A stretch of DNA of 64,000 nt, from the NCBI GenBank assembly GCA_031763025.1, contig JASSKH010000007.1, positions 8,013,930-8,077,929 of the forward strand, written 5' to 3'. Source of the stretch: Macrocystis pyrifera (Eukaryota; Sar; Phaeophyceae; Laminariales; Laminariaceae). The translations under genes were made by a program, and so were the position numbers. The first letter of the stretch is position 1. Every line of letters begins with the position of its first letter. This document shows, piece by piece, positions 13,044-24,100 of the stretch. The notes below the pieces were generated by a model that worked only from the letters and a program-made list of their open reading frames with translations, did no database searches and was not told the origin of the DNA.

Positions 13044-16000
13044 TTTTCGGTGCCACCTTCACGCGGCGCCCTTGGAAAAATTCTAGCAAGCGATGCTTGA
13101 GCTTCATCCAGCCGTACGTGTCCAGGTGTCGATAGGACGCGATCGTCATCTGATGGCACAGACAAGACAGGAACGAGAGGGAGAGAGGGAGAGGGGGAGA
13201 GAGCGAGAGAGAGAGATAACGTTCATGTTGGTGTTCTATTTGGGTCATACACATAGACCCCGTGGCACAATTTGATCGAAGTAACTCACGTAGCTTGCGA
13301 AGATGATTTTCGACACAACTCTCATGTGAGAAATACCTCCCCCTACACCTGGGCGACATGCATACTATAATGTTGGAAATATTTCAGCTCGTGCCTATCC
13401 CTGTAGTTTCAGCTCGTTCCACGCGCGGCGTATGGTTAACAAAGTAGCAGCGGCTTTCGCCGCACCGACGTACAGTTTCGGTAAATTACTCGAACGACGG
13501 ACAGCGAAAAAAATGGAGAAAGAGAGAAAGGGAGGGAGGGAGGGGGGGGGGAAGGAACGAAGGACTTTCTCGCTGTCGCCTTCAACTTTACCTATTTCCC
13601 GGCCTCCCTCGACGAGCTTAGCCAAATGACAACAGCAGCATCGTAGTTGCAAGTAGCAGTAGCAGTGAGTAGAAGTGGCAGTTTTAGTGGTAAGTATCGT
13701 AGTAGTGGTAAGCAGCAGTAGTTGTGAGCAGCAGCAGTAGCAGCAGCAGCAGCGGTAGTAGTGGCACAAGTAGCAGTAGGTCCCGCACGATGGCGCTGAA
13801 GACGCACCTCAATGATGTTGTCGCTGAGCGAATCCAGGCTGGGTATCATCCGCTTGAGGGTTTCCATGTGGTTGAGCGTAATCTGGAGCAGCTGCTGGGG
13901 CTGAGAACATAGCATGGCCTGCGCCGCACACGCCACCAAAAGCGGTAGGAACAGCATGGTAGCAGCAGCGGCGGCGGCGGGGGGAGACGGAACATTGCCA
14001 GCATTACTACAATTGCGTCTCGTTATCCGACAAGGTGCATGCAGCACGAGACGCTTCAACGTTGATCACGCATAAACATGCCGCCAAAAAAGAAGAAAGA
14101 AAAATGAGAGACACGCAAAAAAAAAAAATGGTATTCGACGAAAATCGTGCTTTAAGCGTAAAAGGGACTCCAGAAGTGTTGCGCCTATTTTCGGTCGAGG
14201 AGCCCCGTCGATCGCAAATGTTCGAGCCCAAAACGTAACCCCCCCCCCCCCCCCCCCCCCCGCATCCGTAGCAGAGGTGACGTTTCTGTCTCTTTTCCCC
14301 CAACGCTGCTTACATTTAGGGCGGTACTGACTATCGTTCGTCTTTCGGGTGTGCTTGCGAGGTGGGGGGGGGGGTACGGATAGGGTGGGGAGGGGAGGCT
14401 CAGGGTGGGAGAGCGGGAGGCGTTGGGGGGGGTACTTATGCGGGGGGTACTTATGTCATGCATGGCCATTGGGAGGGATGGGGGGGGGGGTGTACTCGAT
14501 AGGAGAGATGTACTCCATCTCATCCATGGCCGTGGTCGTATGACGAGGAGGGGAAGGGGATGTGTGGGTGTGGGAAGGGGGGGGGTGGCAGCCATCCTTG
14601 CTCGCCAAGGCTCTTGAAACAACGGGACAATACATCTGGGGTTTGCGGTTGGCCGTATCTACAGCAGTACAACAACACCGGGGACACCATCCTAACGAGT
14701 CACCGCCACCCCATTACATTTGTTTCCAAGAGAGAAAAAAAAAACGGGACGAAAAAAAATGACATTTTATATTAGAGCTCGTGCTATGGAGTGCACGTAC
14801 GCGGCGGACACGTTTTTTTTTTAAACTTGTTCACAATTATTGAGGGTTTTGGGCGCGCTTTACGAGTACGTGTACACATATAGCAGAGTTGGAAAATCAC
14901 TGCGACCTGGTATGGTCGTATTATTTCGAAGTCTGTTGTGAAGTAGTGGTATATAGGACGATAAGGGGAACAGAGGTGTCGGTGCTGGAAAAAAGAGCAA
15001 GTACCAAGTAGATTAGACACCACGAGTACCTGGTATTTCAATCCCATGGTGATGAGATCGAAAAGCTTGTCCATGCTGGTCTTGTTGAGGCGCATGATAG
15101 AAGCGTGGGCAAGCTTTTCCCCGTCGTCATTTGTTAGGAGAAAGCCACCGCCGTCAGCCGTCGCACATGGGGGGATAACGACGACAGATAGCAGCAGCAA
15201 GGACGTCGGAACCAGGAGGGGAACAGAGGGGCGAAAACGAACAACAGAAAATCACCCCCTCCCTCCCAAGCAATGCCTGCCTGGTCGGTGAAAATCCGAC
15301 GTGCTCCGTCCGTCCCGACCTTGCAGGGATGCGAGGGTCATTGTGGTCATACGACTACGGCCATGTATGATATCGAGCACACCCTCCCCTCCCCTTTTCC
15401 GTCTCGAAAGGGATGCGAGGTCAATGGTCAAATGACTAGGGCAAGCAATAAATGAGTTCGCTTCCCCCCTCCAACCCCTACCCCCTCCTCCGTTCCGGCA
15501 TTGCAGGGATGCGAAGGTCGATGGTAGTAAGACTACGACAGGCATGCATGACATGACCCCCCCCTCGCCCCCCCCCCCCCCCCCCCAACCAAGCATCACC
15601 TTGTACCCGGCACATCACACTTCATAATTTTTTTTGAGAACGTTCTGTTTCGCTGTACGAACAAAGCCGCAGGACACGGCTTTGAGACAAGCGCACACGA
15701 AGAAAAGTGTCAAACATTAGAAGTACAGGTACGTACGAGATACCAGGCACCTGGTACGTAATGTCGTCGGGGAAAGCGAGTCTCAGTTTCTGACAAAGTA
15801 GTTAGTATATTCACTGCGATACAGCATACGACACCCGATAACCACTTGGCGTGCTGCTGTAGCTCAGGCTGGATTTCTTGTACGGGAGATAAGAGCGCGT
15901 TCTGTTAGTGCCCAGGACATCTACTGTAATCAGAAACAGGTATGCCTTGTTATGGTACTGCTTTGAATGAGGCTGAAAGCCCGGTAATTATCTGGGTTCA

Positions 16001-18058
16001 GGTATTGGGATCGTAATTATAGTACTTGAGAGGCGTGTCTTAGATGGAAAACCAGTCTGCCTAGATTTCTTATCTGGGCAAGAAGAGCGCCTTCTACTCA
16101 GGCGTCTGATAAGAAACAGGCGTGCTATTAAGCTAGCTCAGACTGGATTCATTATATATCAGTAGGAAATATTAATTAATAGTACATTCCACACATTCTA
16201 CGCTGTGCGTATAATTAGAAACAGGGAATAATACGCTGTAGCTCAGGCTGGGTTTCTCATCCGAGAAGGAGTGCATTCCATACTGCTGTACACCGACCTC
16301 TGAGCGTAGGACAACGCCTCCAGATTTTCCCATTTTTCCTGAAAAGTCAGCCTGGTCCGTTTGCTTACTGCCAATACTTGAAATGAATACGATAGGTGTC
16401 ACATCCTCTACTACTGTAGTGCAGGATAGTGCTGCCAACGAGATGTTATTATTTACGTATTAATTAGTAAAAAAGCATGCGGTGAGTGTTCTTCATTCAG
16501 CACACCTTATGAAATAGCTCCCTGATAGCTTTCTCGGTGCACATTTCCTGCGGCTTGAACAATGCTTCGATAAACTGCGCCGGCACGATGGAGGTAAACA
16601 ATGTTGATGTGGTAAGAAGCATGAGACATCAAGTGTATACACTATGTAGTACTTAATAGCCGTATACTATTAATATGTAAACATGAAGCGCGTAAACTTC
16701 GTGCTCGTACGTATGTGAATACACCCACACGACGCATGTACGAAATGAAAGTCTGCAGTTTGTCGAAAATTACCTGGCAATACACGTCAGGTTTGCCAGG
16801 TAGACGTTGAGGGTATACCTGGTATGTTGAGGGCATGTATCTGTTCGTTTTCCCTCTCTCTTGTCTATCACTTGTCTCCTAGCGCCTGTGACCACAGAAC
16901 ACACAACGTGTATCACTCTGTCGCGAAGGCCAGCAGTAAAATAGGCCCAAAATAAGCCCAAAGCACCCACTTTGGTGCGTTTATATCTCAAGTAGTACCA
17001 CTGCGTGAATCGAAAATGTCGTCTGTGCAAAATACGCGGGTGATGGTAGGCTTTCCATCGATGCTAAACGGGGGTGACGGTAGGCTTCCCATCGATGCTA
17101 TTTCGCGGGGGGCATAGTAAATAGGACCTACGGTACACACAAAAACCTATATATTCAACTACTTTTACTAACAATATTTGGTCCTATTTACTATGGTCCC
17201 CCGTAATACAACATTTGTCTTATCCAGAAATACATTGAGAAGCCTCTCTCCCCCGTTTTGGGTTTATACACTATATCGGAGGACCATTGTTAATAGGACC
17301 TACGTTACACACAAAAAACTATATATTTCCATATTTTTACTAACAATATTTGGTCCTATTCACTATGGCCCCCCGTAATAGAGGCCGTCGTGATATTGCA
17401 GGACGAATCCTCAGGACACGCTATTATACTGTACAGTAGATAGTTGACAGGTGTTGTTGGATGCCGTTGGGTGATATGTACGCGTACCAGGGGTACGATA
17501 GACAGATCAACATGCTTCTTCGGTTGTTGTCGACTGTACAAAAGCGTCGTTCGCTCGTTCGTTGGTTCGTTCGTTGGTTCGTTTGTTGGTTCGTCTGTCG
17601 TTGTTTTCGTCGTCCTCGCCGTCGTTGCCGTCGTTTTTTTTTGTCACAAAATCGGATCTCACACCATCTATCCACCCTCCTCTCATGCTATCTCGTAGTT
17701 TGTGACCACAAAGAGACCAGGTACGTACAAGTATGGTGTGCGTGAAGAATCAGCACGGACGGTGATGACTTGAGTCTTGGATGTGCTTGGTGTGGGTGGG
17801 TCGTCCTGCTGGAAGAAGGGTTTTTTTTACTGTGAGGCAGCACAGACATACATACACACACGCACACGCACACGCACACGCACACGCACACATACACACC
17901 TCGGGAGCATACATGGCGTTGAGCACGTCGCGAAGCACCGCGGTTCCCTTGTCTTCCTCCACGAGCTGCGCGTTGAGCCGCTGGCGCAGGATGTTGACCA
18001 TTTCTCCGCCCATGTTGAGCACCACCATGGGGAGAACGAGCATCGAGCCGCACGCCAT
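7594..18058 (-). CDS. OSCP1: OSCP1 family protein (organic solute carrier partner 1 / NOR1), 10 exons, with homopolymer frameshifts
   Basis: Exons in transcript order: 18058-17900, 16574-16506, 15113-15030, 13918-13808, 13149-13057, 11234-11114, 10595-10483, 9665-9530, 8767-8538, 7895-7594. The start gives MACGSMLVLPMVVLNMGGEM, matching the family N-terminus (LNLGGEM). Exon 2 holds FKPQE. Exon 3 holds LAHASIMRLNKTSMDKL, the most conserved stretch. Exon 4 holds QITLNHMETLK, exon 5 RLLEFFQ, exon 6 PVGAECPGIIRY, exon 7 DSPLGTDIYK, exon 9 NLLANLL and FFNINLF. Exon 10 ends in KDDLDDLLDLMD, like the family C-terminus. Predicted length is about 472 residues, versus about 380 in animals; the excess is Gly/Asp-rich filler. 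OSCP1 is conserved in ciliated eukaryotes and linked to cilia and transport. Introns hold CTG/TAG arrays, an 84-base C run and repeat fragments. Three 1-nt frame breaks in exons 9-10 suggest homopolymer error or recent decay. Confidence 0.9.
8538..8767 (-). CDS. OSCP1: OSCP1 exon 9 with two compensating frame breaks
   Basis: The acceptor ends CTCAACAG and the exon enters with two bases, completing the phase-1 codon of exon 8; the donor is GAG before GTATGT. The frame reads GMAGLNLLANLLGASAKG and then stops at TGA. Family similarity resumes one frame over (ERRFFNINLF) and then returns to the first frame (PDDSFDEAQAKDDGE) up to the donor. The first shift needs one base fewer, at an AAAGGGG run; the second needs one base more, at TTTTCCC. 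The exon is therefore net in phase. No GT-AG intron can explain it. Confidence 0.75.
10865..10948. repeat. 84-base poly-C tract (OSCP1 intron)
   Basis: An uninterrupted C run is flanked by C-rich sequence from about 10,779 to 11,105. It lies in the intron between exons 6 and 7, so on the transcribed strand it gives poly-G in the pre-mRNA. Confidence 0.95.
15840..16340. repeat. Cluster of repeats with GCTCAGGCTGGATTTCTTAT ends (OSCP1 intron 2)
   Basis: The motif GTAGCTCAGGCTGGATTTCT recurs near 15,857, 16,046 (partly), 16,130 and 16,240, alternating with TCTGATAAGAAACAGG-type complementary ends. This suggests short inverted-repeat elements. A related unit lies at about 44,655-44,770 and a weaker one at 35,780-35,830. 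Confidence 0.5.
17104..17205. mobile_element. TTACGGGGG-family MITE, subtype A (OSCP1 intron 1)
   Basis: Palindromic element, left end degraded (GCGGGGGGCATAGTAAATAG), right end intact. The internal spacer has AAAACCTATATATT and TTTTTACTAACAATATTTGG as in all copies. A 36-bp direct duplication (GTAGGCTTTCCATCGATGCT) sits immediately upstream. Confidence 0.85.
17276..17377. mobile_element. TTACGGGGG-family MITE, subtype A
   Basis: Second copy 70 bp from the previous one, in the same intron of OSCP1. Left arm CGGAGGACCATTGTTAATAG is diverged; right arm ends GGCCCCCCGTAATA. Confidence 0.85.
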
Positions 18059-19862
18059 AACAAACCCGACGAGCACGCTCACTCCTACCTCGAAGACAAG
18101 TCCGTACACTCGTACTCGTGCCCACACTCGTGCTCGTACTACTGCTGTAGCTCGCAACTATGACTGAAAGGCAAGATTTTCTGTATCTTTCTACTTTCTA
18201 CGCCGCCGTGCTTCAGCTTTTACGCACAAGGATGCACAGAAGAGCAGTGCTGCCGTGGTCGCCGACCGCGCGCACCCCCGACAACAACACCGGTTTCCGC
18301 AACGACAGCACAGTCAGTCGGCTGATAGATTATGAGTCCCGCATACCAGAAGCCTCCTCAACGCCCGCCAACGCCGAACACACGCCCTCTCGGGGGAGGA
18401 GCGATCGGCGACGCCCGGGCGCCCAGACAGGCGTGCGGTCGTTATTGCTGTCGTTGTTCGTGTTGATGGATCGCGAATCTTCTTTCTTCTATCGCGAAAA
18501 GCGGCATGCAAACAAACGTATGACCCCGATGCTGGCGGCGACGACTCGCGTACGGCACTTCTAAGCCTCTGCAATTCGAAACATCGCACTCAGCAGTAGT
18601 ACTGCTATATCGCCTACTGTAGATGTACGTATGATACCTGGGATGTACCATGCTGCTCCTTCTATACCTACGTAGTACTCGAACGAATCAGGTACCCGTC
18701 GGTATATAGCCGGCCATTTCGTCAATTCTCCTGCCAGCCGTTTCAGATTTTTTTATCAACTTTTCGGTTCAAGATTTCAAGATCCAAGATCTAACAATGG
18801 AAGATCGAAAAAAATCCGGAAGATTCGGCATTCAACAGTCAACATTCATTCTTCAATATTCAAGATCTGGTTTGCCGTTTGCTAATTATTGCCAATCAAT
18901 GGAGAGTACTACAGCAGTATTTTGTGAGTTGTGCCCGCACAGACATAGAGCGCGCGCGTGTGCAGTGACCATGTGAAGGCGGGCTCATTGTTGTTGTTGT
19001 TGTTGTTGTTGTTCTCACATTAACTCATCGCCACAATACAGTGCACAGACAGACTGTCCGTGGTCGCAGGACAGGCTCCAATAACTCTGTCTGGAGTGGA
19101 AGAATAATAATACCAGGCACACGTGATAACTGAAGCACATACTTCGAAGGATATGTATGCACCTCAGACGAAATAAAAAGTGAGGTCCGCGCACGTACGT
19201 GTCAGGTACACGCGGTACGCTGTACAAGTCGCCGCAGAAACAGATAAGACCGCATCATACCCACAAAAAAGACAGGATAAAAACAAACTCGACGTCGAAA
19301 AACCGAAATCGAAGTCGAAATAAAAAATCAAAAAGAGAAGAGAAACGAAAAAAAAAATCGAGCAAGAAAGCAAGAAAAGCAAGAGAAAGGAAACACACAA
19401 GAGAATACGCAGATTTTCGAAGATTGCAGATTGCAGGCTCGCAAGCTACGCGGGGGGTGTTGTACAGAACAGAGATAATAACGGAAAACAAACATACTTA
19501 CTCTGCCACCGAGAACACCAGGGAAACGAAAAAAGAAACTACTAGAAAACACAAAACGAAAAAGGAAAAGGAAGACGATGAAGCAAAAAGAAAAAGAACA
19601 GGCAGAAAGCTAAAAGCAAAAGGGAAGATACAGAGACACAAAGAGGGGCGAACGGGAAAAAAGGAAAAAAAAAAAAGGAAAGGAAAAAGCTACAAAAAGG
19701 ACGAAAGGGGGCATGGGGGGATAGGTAAGACAAACGGCAGGCACTACGAAGTGCATACAGACAGGCAAAGTTGCCCGGGTGTCACCATGGTACTTGGGTC
19801 CAAAAGAAGGGAGCGCATCATAACGATCGTGGCCATACCCAGGCGTCAGTCTGCTGGGCAGA

Positions 19863-19977
<115 letters not shown>

Positions 19978-20049
19978 CCCTCCCCTCTCGCCCCCCCCCC
20001 TCGCGCCCCCCCCCCTCTTCCCTGCTATTCTGCGCACGTTCATTAACGT

Positions 20050-20460
20050 CAACGGTTGTAGTCGCGGTTGCAGCTATCCTGTGCCGTTCTGCCGATGCCT
20101 CCTTCTCATCCTTGTGCCATTTTCCGCATGCTGGAGACCTCCGCCCCTTCCTCGACCCGTCGGAACCATATCTGCCGGCTCTCTGCGCTGCCTCGCGCCA
20201 CCCTTCGAGCTTGATGTCAAACTCCTTGACGTCCTCCTCAAGGTACCTCACCCAGTCCCACTCCTGTCCTCCGGAGTATCCCTTATAATACCCCCGACCA
20301 TGTCCCTACACATCACCCTCTTCGGCAGACGCTCCTCTCCTATTAATATTATTCCTGTCACATAGCCCGCACACAGCAAAAGCCGGCGCCTGCGTACCGT
20401 CGTCTCAACGTTCTCGGAGTTTGTCCTGGGAAGCGCGCTGGTGTAGTCGAAGACGGAATG
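20050..20460 (-). mobile_element. Decayed non-LTR (LINE) retrotransposon fragment, region after the reverse transcriptase
   Basis: Reading the minus strand in shifting frames gives EERLPKRVMCRDMVGG, then GYSGGQEWDWVRYLEEDVKE with FDIKLEGWREAAQRAG, then WFRRVEEGAEVSSM. From general knowledge, this order (LPKRVM, GYSGGQ-DW, LEEDL-x-F, W-x-AA, WFRRVEE) resembles the segment downstream of the RT domain in LINE-type elements of stramenopiles. At least two frame changes and stops show it is dead. No RT catalytic motif (YADD-like) was found nearby. Confidence 0.55.
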
Positions 20461-20885
20461 CGGTCTTCGTTCTCGCCAGCTGAGGCATGGGAGGAGAGCA
20501 TGTTTGTTTGTGGTGGATCCCCACCACGTAGCTCACATTTAAGCCATGTATGTATGTATGTGTGTATGTGATGGTAGCAGTGGCGGGGTGCTGAAACTCT
20601 ACACACAGCTCGTTCAGAACGTAAATAAGAAGCCAACACGTTATTTAGACAGCCAGCATGTAGTGTACATAGCATACGGTACTATGTATGTTTACAGCTA
20701 GCTAGCTGCGTATTGAAATTGTTGCAGCACCGTTGCATTGTTCCCTGTCTAATATCCCCACCAGGTACTTCATTTGCGATGTACTCTCTCTGTCTCGCTG
20801 TCCGCCAACACAGAGCTAGTAGTACTTGGCTTCTGTTTGGGACGAAGAATCTGCGCGGGCGACGAGAATACTATACCGTACCACA

Positions 20886-21185
20886 GCAGGGTGATAAGAT
20901 AACACCCCCCCCCCCTCTCGGACGATTTTCAAAGCTGGGTTTCTCGGCAACAGAAGGGCGTACTGAGGTACCGAGTACGCCCAGCGATGCGTCTATGCGA
21001 CCTTCTCTAGGAAATCCTCCCAAAAGCCACCTTTTTCGTTGTGTGTGCCCCCCCCCCCCCCCCCCATGTTTTGGAGGGGAAACCGGGGTCATGAAACTTC
21101 GTCCCAGGGGATGTGGGTTATGTTTTGGAGGAAACCGGGTCTGAAATTCGTCCCAGGGGGTGGGTTATCTTATCACCCAGTGTGA
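20886..21185. mobile_element. Element with GATAAGATAACACCCCC ends
   Basis: GTGATAAGATAACACCCCCC at the left and GGTTATCTTATCACCC at the right form terminal inverted repeats. A short internal duplication (TGTTTTGGAGG-AAACCGGG) occurs at the right end. Partial relatives: 26,935-27,010, 34,580-34,735, 41,490-41,512, 42,085-42,150 and 42,415-42,560. Confidence 0.75.
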
Positions 21186-21673
21186 TAGTGTTATATACGG
21201 GTACACTGCAGAAATTATGTGTTATATACCATGGTATAGCGCACGATACGTGCATACCGGTACGTGCCGATGGTAAGCATCATAGCAAGTGCTGCAGCAG
21301 GAGTTTGTGTTCCAGCTCAACTCGTCGGTGGTCGTCTTACTCTCGGCGGCTCGGCGGCCTTCTGGATACTATGTAAGCAGTGGTCACAGGAGGTGTGTCG
21401 TCCGTTCTCCTCTCTGCGTGCATGGGTTATTTTTTTCGCGCTTGTATAGAGTAGGCTCTCAGCACTCCCACCACAGTAGTAGCCTCTGCGATTCCACCAA
21501 GTTGTGGAATGGCAACAATGCGGGGCGGTGTTGTTTTATGTAGCACTTTGTGGATTTCTTGCCGACACTTGAAATTGTTTGGGTTGTAAAAGTCCAGTAT
21601 CAGTACGAATAGGCTTTGGGGATTTTACCGGTTGGTTGCCGAACAAGTTCATACATTTCGTTTTGGCAGCTAT

Positions 21674-21776
21674 TACGGGGGTCCATAGTTAACGGGACCA
21701 GATTTTGATAGTAAAAATAGGTAAATATATAGGTTTTTATGTATACCATGGGTCCTATTAACTATGGATCCCCGTA
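21674..21776. mobile_element. TTACGGGGG-family MITE, subtype B
   Basis: Arms read GGGGGTCCATAGTTAACGGG and CTATTAACTATGGATCCCCG. The core is in the opposite orientation to the 17-kb copies. Confidence 0.9.
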
Positions 21777-21928
21777 ACAGTACGATAGCTCGATTCATTG
21801 GTAGCAGCACGGCGCGACCGAAAGATCACAAACACTTTCGGGCTTCTCGGGACAGACACTCCTATAGTATTACACAGTATTAACAGGTGAATCTAGGAAT
21901 CTGCAGGAAAACAAACGAACAGTACTAT

Positions 21929-22032
21929 TACGGGGGTCCATAGTTAATGGGACCAAATTTTGGTAGGTAAAAATAGATAAATACGTAGGTTTTTGTGTGT
22001 ACCATAGGTCCTATTAACTATGGATCCCCCTA
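21929..22032. mobile_element. TTACGGGGG-family MITE, subtype B
   Basis: Arms GGGGGTCCATAGTTAATGGG and CTATTAACTATGGATCCCCC; the right terminus is slightly decayed (CTAGTAATA). Confidence 0.9.
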
Positions 22033-22129
22033 GTAATAATTACAGAAGTGATTCGATACTGCTGCAGTGTTTTATCTCCCATTTTTTTTCGCTGAGCCTT
22101 GAGCCGATTTTCTACCGTCAACTGGCGTA

Positions 22130-22850
22130 TGAAAACCACCGGTATTTTACCGTGTTTATATGGCGGACAACGGACACATACATATTACAGGGGACCATAG
22201 TAAATGGGACCAAATTTTGTCAGTAAAAATAGGTAAATATATAGGTTTTTGTGTGTACCGTAGGTCCTATTTACTATGGCCCCCCGTAGTAGTCGTGGGA
22301 CACGTTAGGGACAATTACTATGAATACCAGGGTACTATAATATATCGGTTATCGTGCAAGACCCCAAACCAGGAAACTGGGGAATTGCTCAAGTATAGGA
22401 CGTAGGGCACAACTTGCCTCACATAAGAACAACAACTTGACCCGGGCTCAGAGGGAGAGAGTTGCTCGAGGAGGCGTGCTACGACTGACTGTTCACTTCA
22501 TTTTTCTCCCATCCCCTATCCATCACCTTCGCCCTTCTTTCTTTTTTCTCTCTCCTTCCACCGGTATATTACCGTGTTATATGGCGGATAACGGACACAC
22601 ATTGGTCGCGGACACGTTAGGGACAATTACCACCCGGGTACTACTGGCTACATATCGTACAAGACCCAAAACCAGAAAACTGGGGAATAATTGCCGAAGT
22701 ATAGGACTTAGGACACAACCTGCCTCACAAAAGAACAACTTGGCCCGGGCTCAAAGGGAGGGAGAGTTGCTTGAGGAGTTCACTTATTTTTTTCTCCCGT
22801 CCTATCCATCATCTTCACCCTTCTTTTCTCTCTCCCTCCTATCAGCACTG
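22130..22850. repeat. Tandem duplication of about 300 bp (ignoring the MITE)
   Basis: Unit 1 (about 22,130-22,560) and unit 2 (about 22,560-22,850) share ACCGTGTT-ATATGGCGGA, ACGTTAGGGACAATTAC, CAAGACCCAAACCAGAAACTG, ACAACTTGRCCCGGGCTCA and CATCCTTCGCCCTTC-type blocks in the same order. Confidence 0.8.
22186..22288. mobile_element. TTACGGGGG-family MITE, subtype A, with empty site nearby
   Basis: Arms GGGGACCATAGTAAATGGGA and CTATTTACTATGGCCCCCCG. It lies inside the first unit of a tandem duplication; the second unit lacks it at 22,590-22,610. Confidence 0.9.
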
Positions 22851-22940
22851 TAGTCGTAACTCAGATCCGGGGTCACAAAGTGAGCAGGGCTCTCCCTCCC
22901 CCCCCCCCCCCCCCGCGCCCCCCACCGCGGTTCTTGCTAT

Positions 22941-23045
22941 TACGGGGGGCCATATTAAATAGGACCTGCGGTACACACAAAAACCTATACATTTCGCTAT
23001 ATAATTACTAACAATATTTGGTCCTATTTGCTATGGCCCCCCGCA
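22941..23045. mobile_element. TTACGGGGG-family MITE, subtype A
   Basis: Arms GGGGGGCCATATTAAATAGG and CTATTTGCTATGGCCCCCCG. Confidence 0.9.
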
Positions 23046-23206
23046 AAACTGGGGTAGCAATTTTTCCGGCCTAAAAAATCGGCGACTAACCCGGGGCTCC
23101 TTAACGCAACATCGTCGGAATGCCATTATTACTCGTACGTGTGTACTGCTGTAGCGTCACACAATATTATTCGTGAGTGCTGTCAAGCTGCTACTAAGCT
23201 TGGGAT

Positions 23207-23310
23207 AGGTCCTTTCAGGGCAAAAAACCGCAGTCCCGTCTGGGGGACAAACCACTCTAGTTCCAAGTAATTTGTCCTTCCAAACGGGATTGCGGTCCTA
23301 AAAAGGGTTG
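23207..23310. mobile_element. Inverted-repeat element with ACCGCAGTCCCGT / ACGGGATTGCGGT arms
   Basis: CCTTTCAGGGCAAAAAACCGCAGTCCCGT faces ACGGGATTGCGGTCCTAAAAAGGG across about 45 bp containing GGGGACAAACCACT. Relatives: about 42,650-42,745, 35,196-35,405 (interrupted by a MITE), and half copies at 28,115-28,150 and 56,395-56,450. Confidence 0.65.
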
Positions 23311-24100
23311 AGCTTTCCTGTTTTTTTTTTTTTTGATTTTTTTTTTCGAATCAAAATTTCGTTTTTTGGTTTATCTATAGGTATATAGAGCTCAAGCTGG
23401 GAGCTCCGGAAACAAATAGGTGCAGGTGCTCCCCCCGTACGACAGCGCAGCATGCATCTGACTTATGTGATGTCGTGCACGTACGATGGTTGTGCCAGGT
23501 CTCAGGTCTCACACAGCAACAAGCGTGTTGCCTGGCACGTTTCTGGTGTCAACACAACACACCGCCAGCAATAATGTGTGAAGGAGCCGGCATCCGTGCG
23601 ACCTACGACAGCATTACCACCGTATACATATATATGCCAGAAATACTGCAGACTGCTGCTGTACGTGAAGCGGGTATCAGGGCATACGTGACAATATTTG
23701 GTCCCCGCCAGGTGAGGCAAAACTTGGTTTGGAGAGACAGAGAAACACCAGCAATGAGAGGTATAGAGGCAGCAGCAACCGTCGGCCGACCTCGTTGCCG
23801 AGTAAAACAAAAATGGGAATGAGTCGTAATAGAAAAAAAAAATGGGTTGGTTGGTGACATAAAAAAAAAGACATAGACTACAGCACACACAGAGACACCG
23901 CCGCCACCACCACCACCACCACCACCAAACAACAACAACTTCTCTCAACAACGCCCTGGAGCCACAAAAGTTGTACTGGTACGTAACAAAGCCTAATATT
24001 TTTAGCAAGAAAACAGCGCGAGAACGCGCGCCCGCAACAGCCCGCATGCCCGTGCCCGCCCACACGCAGTAGCCCCCGCACACGCAAGCAAAACCAGAGA

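Noticed and set aside
13057..13149. Alternative frame DDRVLSTPGHVRLDEAQASL for OSCP1 exon 5
   Set aside because: It looks coding but lacks similarity to the family, while the frame with WMKLKHRLLEFFQ matches the conserved position and phase.
13290..13318. Extra OSCP1 microexon with a GTGAGT donor
   Set aside because: Exon 4 (phase 0) joins exon 5 (phase 0) directly with the expected family spacing; the microexon needs a different incoming phase.
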